NCBI GenBank assembly: GCA_002102825.1
Contig: DABJ01000007.1
Span: 10,155 to 36,330 of the forward strand
Direction of reading: 5' to 3'
DNA from: Candidatus Gastranaerophilales bacterium HUM_12
Lineage (GTDB): Bacteria; Cyanobacteriota; Vampirovibrionia; Gastranaerophilales; Gastranaerophilaceae
Length of the DNA: 26,176 nucleotides
Below the pieces are notes generated by a model. That model ran no database searches. It saw nothing but the letters and a program-made list of their open reading frames with translations, and was not told the origin of the DNA. Below, piece after piece: positions 1 through 6,767 of the stretch; positions within the stretch are counted from its first letter, which is position 1, and each line of letters opens with the position of its first letter. Made by a program: the position numbers and the translations under genes.

Positions 1-2635
1 ATGCGTGTAGTATTTTAGCCAATTTATCTAAATCAGCCCAATGAAGCCCTACAGACGGTTCATCTAACAAATACAAAGTCTTACCTGTTGAGCGTTTATT
101 CAATTCAGATGCCAATTTTATACGTTGAGCTTCCCCGCCTGATAGGGTTGTAGCGCTTTGCCCCAATTTCATATAATCAAGACCGACATCATTAAGTGTT
201 TGAAGTTTATTTTTAATAGATGGAATACTGTCAAAAAATTCAAGAGCTTCTTTTACACTCATATCAAGGACATCAGCAATTGTTTTTCCTTTATATTTAA
301 CTTCAAGAGTTTCTCTGTTATATCTTTTGCCTTTGCAAACATCACACTTAACATAAACATCAGACAAAAAATTCATTTCGATTTTGACTAATCCGTCACC
401 TTTACAAGCTTCACAACGTCCGCCTTTAACATTGAAACTAAATCTGCCGGCTTTATATCCGCGAACTTTTGATTCATTTGTTTTTGTAAACAATTCTCTA
501 ATATGAGTAAATAAATCTGTATAAGTTGCAGGATTTGAGCGAGGAGTTCTACCTATTGGAGATTGGTCAATATCAATAATTTTATCAATATTTTCAAATC
601 CTGTAATCTCATCAACCCCTTGTGGTTTTGGTTTATTCTTACGGAGTTTGTGAACAGCATATTCATAAAGTAAATCCTGCATCAATGTTGATTTCCCACT
701 ACCTGAAACACCGGTCAAAATAACAATTTTGCCTAGAGGTATATCAACATCGACGTCTTTCAAATTGTTCAAATGAGCATTTTTTATATGCAAAATATTT
801 CCATTTCCCTCTCGAAGTTTATCGGGTACAGGAATATATTTTTCTCCGCTTAAATATTTTCCGGTGATAGATTTAGGCGCAGCAATAATATCTTCAACTG
901 AACCTTGTGCGATAATCTCACCACCTGCAACACCTGCTTTGGGTCCGATATCTACAATATAATCTGCACTTCTGATTGTGTCCTCATCGTGTTCAACAAC
1001 AATCAAAGTGTTACCAAGATTTCGCAATTTGAATAATGTTTTGATAAGCATATCATTGTCACGTTGGTGCAAACCGATAGACGGTTCATCAAGGACATAT
1101 AAAACCCCACTCAAACCACTACCGATTTGAGAAGCAAGACGGATTCTTTGAGATTCTCCACCGGATAATGTTCCTGCCATACGAGCCAAATCTAAATAAT
1201 GTAAACCCACATCAATCAAGAACTTCAGCCTTGCACGAATTTCGTCTAAAATTTGTTTTCCTACTTTTAGTTGATATTCAGAAAGCTCTAAATATAAATC
1301 TGTAATAAATTGGAATTCATCATCAATAGACATTTTAGTAAATTCGTAGATGTTTTTGTCTTTGATTTTAACTGCAAGCGGAAATGGTTTAAGCCTTGCG
1401 CCACCGCAATGAGGACAAGGTTTTGCAACCATAAATTTTTCAATTTCTTCTCTCCAATAATCACCGGAGGCATCATTATAGCGTTTTTCTAAGAAAGGTA
1501 TAACTCCGACAAACGGTTGAATATTTGTTTGATAACGACTTGTTCCAAATTGTTTTACTCGTATTTTAATTGCTTCATTTGAACCGTATAGAATGATATC
1601 TTGCTCTTTTTTAGATAATTTTTCAAACGGCTTGTCCATATTAATAGAGTATGCAGAACATACTGATAACAATAAATCGTGATAATACGTTGTTGTGCTA
1701 CGAGTTGCCCAAGCATAGATTGCACCTTGATTTAGAGATAGCGTTTTGTCCGGTACAACCAAATCGGGATCAACAACAAAATCAGCGCCTAAGCCTGAAC
1801 ATCTTTCGCAAGCTCCATACGGGGCGTTGAAAGAAAAAATTCTAGGTGTTAATTCTTCAAAACTTAAATTACAATCCGGACATGCCAGTTTTTCACTAAA
1901 AATAATTTCTTTATCTCCGACAATGTCTACCATCATTATGCCGTCAGACTTTTTCAAAGCAATCTGAACACTATCAGCTATTCTTGATTGGGCAGATTCT
2001 TTGACAACAATTCTATCAACAACAACACTGATATCGTGTTTTTTAGTTTTAGCTAATTCTATTTCATCTTCATCAAGGTTAAAAATTTCACCATCAACTT
2101 TAACTCTGACAAATCCTTCTTGGCGAAGTTCTTCAAATAGAGAGGAGTATTCCCCTTTCTTTCCACGAACGATAGGAGCAAGGATTTGAATTTTAGTCCC
2201 CTCGCCAAGTTGAATTATTTTGTTAACAATTTCATCTAATGTTTGTGGCTTAATTTTCTTTCCGCAAATCGGACAGTAAGGAGTTCCAACTCTTGCGTAT
2301 AAAAGCCTTAAATAGTCATAGATTTCGGTGATTGTACCAACAGTAGAACGAGGGTTGTTGCTTTTTGATTTTTGGTCAATAGAAATTGCCGGAGATAGTC
2401 CGTCAATGTATTCAACATTTGGTTTGTCCATTTGACCAAGGAATTGTCTTGCATAGGTTGAAAGACTCTCAATATAGCGTCTTTGTCCCTCTGCAAAAAT
2501 CGTATCAAAAGCAAGAGAGCTTTTTCCTGAACCTGAAACTCCTGTAAAGACGATTAATTCATTTTTCGGAATTTCTAGGGAAACGTTTTTCAAATTATGT
2601 TCTTTAGCACCAACTATTTTAATCTTATCTGCCAT
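1..2635 (-). CDS. uvrA: UvrA, excinuclease ABC subunit A (3' end beyond window)
   Basis: UvrA is the damage-sensing ABC ATPase of nucleotide excision repair; as a dimer it loads UvrB onto lesions. My minus-strand translation gives 878 residues in one open frame, against about 940 in the family, so roughly the last 60-70 are missing off the window edge. Near residue 33 lies Walker A GVSGSGKSSLAFDT, followed by QRRYIESLSTYARQFLGQM. Zinc-binding CxxC pairs, the first ABC signature (LSGGESQRIRLA, plus strand near 1150), a second Walker A (GVSGSGKSTL, near 700), the C-terminal zinc finger (CEAC...CDVC, near 420) and the second signature (LSGGEAQRIKLASEL with LYLLDEPSVGLH) follow in the canonical order. 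The ATG at 2633-2635 begins MADKIKIVGAKEHNLKN, a normal UvrA N-terminus. There is no clear Shine-Dalgarno in front of it. Identification is near certain. Confidence 0.97.
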   Translation of the reverse strand, partial: MADKIKIVGAKEHNLKNVSLEIPKNELIVFTGVSGSGKSSLAFDTIFAEGQRRYIESLSTYARQFLGQMDKPNVEYIDGLSPAISIDQKSKSNNPRSTVGTITEIYDYLRLLYARVGTPYCPICGKKIKPQTLDEIVNKIIQLGEGTKIQILAPIVRGKKGEYSSLFEELRQEGFVRVKVDGEIFNLDEDEIELAKTKKHDISVVVDRIVVKESAQSRIADSVQIALKKSDGIMMVDIVGDKEIIFSEKLACPDCNLSFEELTPRIFSFNAPYGACERCSGLGADFVVDPDLVVPDKTLSLNQGAIYAWATRSTTTYYHDLLLSVCSAYSINMDKPFEKLSKKEQDIILYGSNEAIKIRVKQFGTSRYQTNIQPFVGVIPFLEKRYNDASGDYWREEIEKFMVAKPCPHCGGARLKPFPLAVKIKDKNIYEFTKMSIDDEFQFITDLYLELSEYQLKVGKQILDEIRARLKFLIDVGLHYLDLARMAGTLSGGESQRIRLASQIGSGLSGVLYVLDEPSIGLHQRDNDMLIKTLFKLRNLGNTLIVVEHDEDTIRSADYIVDIGPKAGVAGGEIIAQGSVEDIIAAPKSITGKYLSGEKYIPVPDKLREGNGNILHIKNAHLNNLKDVDVDIPLGKIVILTGVSGSGKSTLMQDLLYEYAVHKLRKNKPKPQGVDEITGFENIDKIIDIDQSPIGRTPRSNPATYTDLFTHIRELFTKTNESKVRGYKAGRFSFNVKGGRCEACKGDGLVKIEMNFLSDVYVKCDVCKGKRYNRETLEVKYKGKTIADVLDMSVKEALEFFDSIPSIKNKLQTLNDVGLDYMKLGQSATTLSGGEAQRIKLASELNKRSTGKTLYLLDEPSVGLHWADLDKLAKILHA

Positions 2636-2644
2636 AATAATCAT

Positions 2645-2672
2645 ATTTTATTCCATAATAAACAAATTTCAA
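2645..2672 (-). promoter_or_regulatory. Candidate sigma-70 promoter of uvrA
   Basis: On the minus strand, TTGAAA (plus 2667-2672) is followed by a 16-nt spacer and TAAAAT (plus 2645-2650). Transcription would begin near 2638, only a few bases before the uvrA ATG at 2635. This would explain the missing Shine-Dalgarno, because the message would be nearly leaderless. Inferred from sequence only. Confidence 0.45.
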
Positions 2673-2713
2673 ATGTGGTCCAGAGGAAAGTTAGTGAATG
2701 GTCGAATGTTTAT

Positions 2714-2740
2714 AGGGCAATAAGGGAAAGGGCAATAAGG
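2714..2740. repeat. 12-bp direct repeat
   Basis: AGGGCAATAAGG occurs at 2714-2725 and again at 2729-2740, separated by three bases. It lies between uvrA and the left repeat of the DUF559 unit. No function is evident. Confidence 0.6.
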
Positions 2741-2763
2741 AAATAAGTTCTTTACATTTTTTC

Positions 2764-2806
2764 TCCCTCGCCCTTTGATAAGGGAGAGGGGTTGGGGTGA
2801 GGGTTA
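2764..2806 (+). repeat. GAGGG/CCCTC palindromic repeat, left copy
   Basis: This 43-nt unit has a hairpin core, CCCTCGCCCTT then GATA then AGGGAGAGGG, followed by a G-rich tail (TTGGGGTGAGGGTTA). It ends one base from the stop codon of the DUF559 gene. A near-identical copy lies on the other side of that gene in opposite orientation (3153-3191), and a decayed copy lies at 3294-3336. The layout resembles REP/BIME-type intergenic repeats. Confidence 0.85.
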
Positions 2807-2807
2807 G

Positions 2808-3149
2808 TTAGATATTCAAAATTTCTTTTTGCAATTTTAAATATACTCCTTCTAAATTTTTATCTATTTCATTATTCCAAAATCTAATAACTTTAAAACC
2901 TTTAGAATTTAGAAATTCGGTTCGTTTGTTATCGTATTTTATATTTTCATCTGTGTTGTGTTGACCTCCGTCAATTTCAATCACAATATTTTTCTCTAAA
3001 CAAATAAAATCGACTATATACGAACCAATAGGATATTGACGTTTGAATTTTAAATTATGAAAAGAGCGATTTCTTAATAAAGACCAAAGCTTTTGTTCTT
3101 GTGTTGTTTGATTTTTTCTTAAAACTTTTGCTTTGTTATAATTTTTCAT
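2808..3149 (-). CDS. DUF559 (PF04480) endonuclease-like protein
   Basis: This is a 113-residue protein of the DUF559 family, which has a very-short-patch-repair/PD-(D/E)XK nuclease-like fold. The diagnostic pieces are visible: an N-terminal helix with TTQEQKLWSLLRN, the RQYPIGSYIVDFICLEKN strand pair, the core VIEIDGGQH (acidic residues plus the downstream Gln-His) and the late VIRFWNNEI motif. Length is typical of the stand-alone family. Its substrate and cellular role are not established. Start ATG is at 3147-3149. Upstream of it the repeat at 3153-3191 begins after three bases, so the only possible Shine-Dalgarno (GAGGG) lies inside the repeat. The gene is tightly bracketed by inverted copies of that repeat, which suggests gene and repeats move or are maintained together. 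Family assignment is firm; function is inference. Confidence 0.9.
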   Translation of the reverse strand: MKNYNKAKVLRKNQTTQEQKLWSLLRNRSFHNLKFKRQYPIGSYIVDFICLEKNIVIEIDGGQHNTDENIKYDNKRTEFLNSKGFKVIRFWNNEIDKNLEGVYLKLQKEILNI

Positions 3150-3152
3150 TAC

Positions 3153-3191
3153 ACCCTCACCCTAACCCTCTCCCTCAAGGAGGGCGAGGGA
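3153..3191 (-). repeat. GAGGG/CCCTC palindromic repeat, right inverted copy
   Basis: Read on the minus strand, this 39-nt copy matches the left copy (2764-2806) apart from two short indels and a few substitutions: TCCCTCGCCCT, a short loop, GAGGGAGAGGG, then TTAGGGTGAGGGT. It ends three bases before the DUF559 start codon and supplies its probable ribosome binding site. Confidence 0.85.
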
Positions 3192-3293
3192 ATATGTAAC
3201 TCTTTCACAAAAAATCTTACCATGAAAAATTAAAAATTTATCTTCTCTTTAAATTGTGTACTGTACTGTATAGTTTTGAACATTCGGGCTTTT

Positions 3294-3336
3294 TCCTTTG
3301 CTCTTTGATAAGTGTGAGGGTGAAGGGTGATGGTTA
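3294..3336 (+). repeat. Decayed copy of the GAGGG/CCCTC repeat
   Basis: Aligned by eye without gaps to 2764-2806, this 43-nt segment matches at 33 positions, including the unbroken block TTTGATAAG and the end GGTTA. It has the same orientation as the left copy. The hairpin pairing is partly lost, so it looks like an old copy. Confidence 0.65.
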
Positions 3337-3348
3337 AAAAAAACAACC

Positions 3349-3377
3349 TTTACAGATTTCAAAAAAAATGGTATAAT
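3349..3377 (+). promoter_or_regulatory. Sigma-70 promoter for the 3443 gene
   Basis: TTTACA (3349-3354), a 17-nt spacer and a perfect TATAAT (3372-3377). Transcription would start near 3384, giving a leader of about 60 nt before the ATG at 3443. Confidence 0.7.
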
Positions 3378-3442
3378 GTATTCACCTAGCCAATTGAAAT
3401 CCATAAAAAGTATTGTTCCTTTAAAGAAAGGACATATTGAAT

Positions 3443-4105
3443 ATGGGAAAGAAAACTAAATATCCTGAATATACTAATGGGTCAATTTCAGTAAACGGAC
3501 GACAAGTTGCTTCGACTGTTAAAGATAAAAACAATAATATAATTAGTAGCAACTATAATATGAGTAATGCTGAACAAAAAACTTATAATGCGATTCAGCA
3601 AGGATTGTACAATTCTTTAGGCAATCTTTTTTCTATTAGTGATAATCAGCGCAATGAGTGGAGCAATCAACTTAACGCAATGCGCAACCAAGGGATTAGC
3701 GAAATTAATAGTACTTACACTCCGATGGAAACGAACTTGAAAAACGATATCGCTTCAAGGTTTGGAAATTTTGACAACTCAATATTTCTAGATAATCTTA
3801 ATTCAATTACGGATAAAAAATCAAAAGCCATTGCGGATTTAAGTGATAATTTGTTGTCTAAACAAAATGAATTGTATTCTGATGAATTGAAAAACAGGAT
3901 TAATACGATTACACTTTTGAATAATTTGAATTCTGTTATGAATGCCAATATATTAAACTATACAAATGCCGCTGCTTCAAATTCTAGTGCCGGCAACAAT
4001 TATAATAGTAATTGGTACAATGCATCTGCAAGCAAAAGTTCTTCACCTTGGTGGGGCTCAATGGCAACTTCAGCAGTGGATACATTTTTATCTTTCTTGT
4101 CTTAA
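3443..4105 (+). CDS. Unknown Asn/Ser-rich protein
   Basis: I do not recognise this 220-residue protein. It begins MGKKTKYPEYTNG, has no signal peptide or obvious membrane span, and is very rich in Asn and Ser. The middle (about residues 45-170) looks helical, with repeated leucine/asparagine patterns; the C-terminal 50 residues are low complexity (NSSAGNNYNSNWYNAS) and end in SSPWWGSMATSAVDTFLSFLS-like aromatic then hydrophobic sequence. The ATG at 3443 is preferred over an in-frame TTG six bases earlier, because AGGA (3429-3432) stands 10 nt from the ATG but only 4 from the TTG. It has its own strong promoter. The composition recalls phage virion or surface-associated proteins, but no hallmark supports either, so function is left open. 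Confidence 0.75.
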   Translation: MGKKTKYPEYTNGSISVNGRQVASTVKDKNNNIISSNYNMSNAEQKTYNAIQQGLYNSLGNLFSISDNQRNEWSNQLNAMRNQGISEINSTYTPMETNLKNDIASRFGNFDNSIFLDNLNSITDKKSKAIADLSDNLLSKQNELYSDELKNRINTITLLNNLNSVMNANILNYTNAAASNSSAGNNYNSNWYNASASKSSSPWWGSMATSAVDTFLSFLS

Positions 4106-4136
4106 TTGATTAACCTGAAAGATTTATAAAGTAATT

Positions 4137-4260
4137 TTCTCTTGAAAAATAGAGAGGTGCTACGAACCATAAAATCCCTTGGGAGCACCGATTGGGTAAA
4201 CCGCATCTATATGGTGTGGGGATTTAGGCTTGCAAATACGTAGACAAAAAGCTAAATAAA
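4137..4260 (+). ncRNA. Candidate structured RNA or leader with a pseudoknot
   Basis: This noncoding stretch has several mutually consistent helices. GGTGCT (4156-4161) can pair with AGCACC (4184-4189); CTACG (4160-4164) with CGTAG (4239-4243); AAATCCC (4172-4178) with GGGATTT (4219-4225), crossing the first helix; and CCGCATC (4201-4207) with GGTGTGG (4213-4219) around loop TATAT. Some of these share bases and cannot all form at once, as expected of a switching or pseudoknotted RNA. A weak promoter (TTAATT, 17 nt, TATAAA at 4125-4130) lies just upstream. It could be a leader of the 4367 gene or an independent small RNA. I could not match it to a known riboswitch, 6S, SRP or tmRNA consensus. 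Boundaries are approximate. Confidence 0.35.
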
Positions 4261-4366
4261 TTTTTCATAATTGTTAAGACATGTTACATATTTTCTAGAA
4301 ATATGCAATTATTTAAATCGTATATACTTTATATATATACAAGTACAAAAACAAGAGGGCTTTAAG

Positions 4367-5746
4367 ATGGGCATCTACGGATTTGGTAAAGCATTTAATA
4401 TCAGATATGCACATAATCAGTACCGACCAATGATGAGAATGGGCGGAGGACCAAGAGGACCGATTTTGGGTAATCACTCTTACTCTGAAACTACGAACAT
4501 CACCATCAAAAATGGTCCTAGTGGATTTTGGGGCTTTATGTCCGGATTATTCGGCGGCTTATTTGGCGGCGGAATGACATCGGGTATGTTTGGTGGCAAC
4601 ATGTTTGGCGGTGGCTTCGGAATGAACATGGGTTGTTTTAGCCCATTTGGAGCACTTAATACTGCAATGGCACAACCGACAGCTCAAGCAAAAAGTGGTG
4701 ACAGATTGGCAGACTTGCAAAAAATGTATCCGGATTGGAAAATCACATCTGACGGAAACGGTAAATATGATGCCGTTAATAAAGACGGAACAGTGCACCA
4801 AAGTGGAAACTTTGATGAAATGTGCGAGAAATTGTTAAAAGAAAAACAAGGAACTGATCCAGCAAAAGATAAAGACAAGGTTGAAGATTCAAATAAAGAC
4901 AAAGTAAACGACGATGATGGAAAATCTAGAAAAACTACAAATGAGGACGATGGTAATGGTGCTGGTAAAACAGGAAAAAATGATGGTAACGGTTCACAAG
5001 GCGTAGCAGCACACCACTCAACCAGATCAACTGGTTCTAAAAAATCAACTGGTACATACAGTAGTAAATCTCCTGAGGGTTGGTACCGAGCTCAAAAAGA
5101 TAATGATACTCATTTAAGAGGCATTGATCCTAAAAATGTTGAAAAAGCTGCAGCTCAAAAAGGTCATTCAGCTGTAAGAGAAATTGTAACTCAACAATTA
5201 TTAAATTCAAAAATAAAAAATGGCTTAACAGCACAACAAATGAACCAATTAACTGCAGAAGTAATTAAGAAAAACCCTAGCGTATTCAACTCTAACGGCT
5301 CATTCAAAAAAGATGCTAATGGCTCAGTAGCTCTAAACAAATTAGATATTCCAACTCAAGCTTGGATCAATAAAAATATTTTACATAAAGCTGAAAATTA
5401 TAACAGTGCAAATAAGACCGCTGCAAAAACTACAGTTAAAGGTAAATATACAACACATACTCAATCAGAATTAAATGAAGCAGCCAGATTTAATGGAAGA
5501 GCAACATACCAAAAAGGTATCTACTACAATGAATCTAAAAAAGAACACTTTAAAGTTGTGAATGGAAAATACCAAGCACTACCAAATGTAAAACAAGTAA
5601 ATGGTGATAGTTGGATTGATAAGACCGGTATAACTCATAAGGGCAGACCAGATGCAGCTAAGTCGTCAAACAAAAATGTTGCAGCCCAAAGGGAACGAGC
5701 AAATAGTGGACACACACATGCTGGAAGTAGACAACCATGGTTATAA
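4367..5746 (+). CDS. Unknown glycine-rich and charged modular protein
   Basis: This 459-residue protein is not recognised. Residues 1-45 are Arg/Gly-rich; about 50-95 form a Gly/Phe/Met-rich hydrophobic block (GLFGGLFGGGMTSGMFGG) that could insert in or coat a membrane. Residues around 107-150 form a compact unit (LQKMYPDWKITSDGNGKYDA ... FDEMCEKLL). Then comes a long Lys/Asp/Asn/Gly linker (about 155-230), a helical part (240-350) and a C-terminal YQKGIYYNESKKEHFKVVNG-type strand-rich region ending in SRQPWL. The ATG at 4367 is chosen because GAGGG (4355-4359) sits 7 nt before it; upstream in-frame codons have no ribosome binding site. A strong terminator follows. Likely a lineage-specific structural or surface protein, on composition alone. 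Confidence 0.75.
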   Translation: MGIYGFGKAFNIRYAHNQYRPMMRMGGGPRGPILGNHSYSETTNITIKNGPSGFWGFMSGLFGGLFGGGMTSGMFGGNMFGGGFGMNMGCFSPFGALNTAMAQPTAQAKSGDRLADLQKMYPDWKITSDGNGKYDAVNKDGTVHQSGNFDEMCEKLLKEKQGTDPAKDKDKVEDSNKDKVNDDDGKSRKTTNEDDGNGAGKTGKNDGNGSQGVAAHHSTRSTGSKKSTGTYSSKSPEGWYRAQKDNDTHLRGIDPKNVEKAAAQKGHSAVREIVTQQLLNSKIKNGLTAQQMNQLTAEVIKKNPSVFNSNGSFKKDANGSVALNKLDIPTQAWINKNILHKAENYNSANKTAAKTTVKGKYTTHTQSELNEAARFNGRATYQKGIYYNESKKEHFKVVNGKYQALPNVKQVNGDSWIDKTGITHKGRPDAAKSSNKNVAAQRERANSGHTHAGSRQPWL

Positions 5747-5747
5747 T

Positions 5748-5776
5748 AAAAAGAGGTCTTCAAGACCTCTTTTTTA
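5748..5776 (+). terminator. Intrinsic terminator after the Gly-rich gene
   Basis: AAAAGAGGTCTT and AAGACCTCTTTT form a near-perfect hairpin immediately after the stop codon, followed by a run of T. It ends the 4367 transcription unit. Confidence 0.9.
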
Positions 5777-5827
5777 TTTGAAGAACGATTTTTAAACTTA
5801 ACAAATGATTATTTAAAGAAACTCAAT

Positions 5828-5871
5828 AACACTTCCGAAATTCTTGAAAAAGAAGAAAGGAAGTGTTTTTT
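5828..5871 (+). promoter_or_regulatory. Two-tier hairpin hiding the ribosome binding site of the 5872 gene
   Basis: AACACTTCC (5828-5836) pairs perfectly with GGAAGTGTT (5859-5867). Inside, a symmetric GAAA/GAAA internal loop separates a second stem, TTCTT with AAGAA, closed by a GAAA loop. The 3' arm contains the only Shine-Dalgarno (GGAAG, 8 nt before the ATG), and four T then the ATG at 5872 follow at once. The structure could block translation or, with its T run, terminate transcription. Confidence 0.65.
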
Positions 5872-6036
5872 ATGGCAAAAATTATTGAAAGCGAAAGAAG
5901 AATTGTTAAATTATCAGTAGATGATGTGCTTAATATTGTTAGAGAGTATCAAAGGCTAACCCGCAAAAGCTGTTGTTACAATCATACCCGTGAAATTCTT
6001 GCTCAAAATAATATCTATATTCCCGAAGATGTATAA
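5872..6036 (+). CDS. Small unknown protein (54 aa)
   Basis: A 54-residue frame beginning MAKIIESERRIVKLSVDDVL and ending NNIYIPEDV. It is charged, apparently soluble, probably helical, with a Cys-Cys pair (residues 34-35) and no transmembrane segment. The SD GGAAG (5859-5863) stands 8 nt before the ATG but is buried in the hairpin at 5828-5867. Codon usage resembles the neighbours. I do not recognise a family. The well-placed SD and the elaborate leader argue that it is a real, regulated small gene rather than a chance frame. Confidence 0.6.
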   Translation: MAKIIESERRIVKLSVDDVLNIVREYQRLTRKSCCYNHTREILAQNNIYIPEDV

Positions 6037-6087
6037 CCAAAATCAACACTCAACTATATATATGGCAATTTCACACATCTCATTCTT

Positions 6088-6124
6088 ACCCCCTCTAACC
6101 CTATTTTACCGTGAGAGAGGGGGT
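6088..6124. repeat. Palindrome related to the GAGGG/CCCTC repeats
   Basis: ACCCCCTCT (6088-6096) and AGAGGGGGT (6116-6124) are perfect inverted arms around a 19-nt loop containing AACCCTATTTTACC. Composition and shape resemble the repeats around the DUF559 gene, but the sequence is not a close copy. It is noncoding. It may also act as a transcript-end hairpin for the 5872 gene. Confidence 0.5.
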
Positions 6125-6239
6125 TATGAACTTTTACATCTCACCATTCACGATGTTTCCATTTCGATGGTTTTGTAAACATATATTACAATTATATACT
6201 TTCGCTCTACTAAAGTAGCAATTTTTTATTTCAAAAATA

Positions 6240-6272
6240 CTTTATGTATATACCAAGGGGATATACATAAAG
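6240..6272. promoter_or_regulatory. Perfect 12-bp palindromic operator before the RHH gene
   Basis: CTTTATGTATAT (6240-6251) and ATATACATAAAG (6261-6272) are exact inverted repeats around a 9-nt centre, ACCAAGGGG. It lies 25 nt before the start of a ribbon-helix-helix protein. Such proteins commonly repress their own promoter through inverted sites, so this is probably the autoregulatory operator; the promoter -10 may lie within the AT-rich arms. Confidence 0.65.
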
Positions 6273-6297
6273 TTAGGAAAAATTAAAGGAGAAAAAA

Positions 6298-6486
6298 ATG
6301 GCTAGAGTTTTAATTTCAATGCCCGAAAAATTTTTAGACGAAATTGATTCAGTTGCAGATTCAGAAAATCGTACAAGGTCAGAACTTATTCGTGAAGCAT
6401 TAAGAACATATATGTACAGAAACCAAGTTAGAAACGGAAAAAAAGCTGTTACTAATGCCGAAATATTAGAAGCTCTGCTCGGATAA
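6298..6486 (+). CDS. Ribbon-helix-helix (CopG/Arc-like) regulator
   Basis: This 62-residue protein has the classic RHH fold in residues 1-45: a DNA-contacting beta strand (ARVLISMP), helix A (KFLDEIDSVADSEN), the turn with RTRSELIREAL and helix B reaching TYMYRNQ. Such dimers are transcriptional repressors, antitoxins or plasmid copy-number regulators. A strong SD (AAAGGAG, 6285-6291) precedes the ATG. The C-terminal tail ends TNAEILEALLG, a motif found again at the end of the next gene. A perfect palindrome upstream (6240-6272) is the likely operator. No ParE/RelE-type toxin follows, so a classic toxin-antitoxin role is not supported by what is visible. Family is firm; target genes are unknown. 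Confidence 0.88.
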   Translation: MARVLISMPEKFLDEIDSVADSENRTRSELIREALRTYMYRNQVRNGKKAVTNAEILEALLG

Positions 6487-6524
6487 ATTTAGGTCAAGGT
6501 TGATTATTTTAGGACTAGGGGAAA

Positions 6525-6698
6525 ATGAAAAAAGATTATCAAATGGTCACTGTTTATGACTACATGAAAATGCTTGATAATGAGGTCAAGTATTTGGATA
6601 AAGATGCCAAAGAAATCAAAGCAAATGTTGAGAAATACTTGCTAAACATACGTAGAGCTCAAACTAATGCTAAGATTTTAGAAACATTGTTGGCATAA
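6525..6698 (+). CDS. Small unknown protein sharing the RHH gene's C-terminal motif
   Basis: A 57-residue frame, MKKDYQMVTVYDYMKMLDNE at the start and QTNAKILETLLA at the end. It is predicted helical and amphipathic, with no membrane segment. AGGGG (about 6516-6521) precedes the ATG closely. It begins 38 nt after the ribbon-helix-helix gene and is probably co-transcribed. Its last residues mirror that protein's tail, TNAEILEALLG, so the two may share a binding partner or have exchanged sequence by duplication. It lacks the RHH strand. It is not a recognisable toxin. Reality as a gene is supported by the conserved tail and the SD; function is unknown. Confidence 0.6.
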   Translation: MKKDYQMVTVYDYMKMLDNEVKYLDKDAKEIKANVEKYLLNIRRAQTNAKILETLLA

Positions 6699-6767
6699 AA
6701 AATTTAGAAGCACTCGTTGGTTTTTAGATTTTCTCATGTTTAGGGTTATATTTTGGAAAGTAAAATT

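Noticed and set aside
4137..4260. The structured RNA as a c-di-GMP-I riboswitch
   Set aside because: GGGTAAACC is reminiscent of its GGGCAAACC, but the ACGCAAAGCC and UAGGUAGCGGGG cores are absent.
4271..4366. Extending the Gly-rich gene upstream to a non-ATG start at 4271
   Set aside because: No SD there, while GAGGG is correctly placed before the ATG at 4367.
6205..6228. CTACTAAAGTAG followed by T run as a terminator
   Set aside because: The palindrome has only two bases between arms, too few for a stable loop; it stands before, not after, a gene.
6298..6698. RHH pair as a classical toxin-antitoxin module
   Set aside because: The 57-residue second protein has no ParE, RelE or MazF features and is too short.
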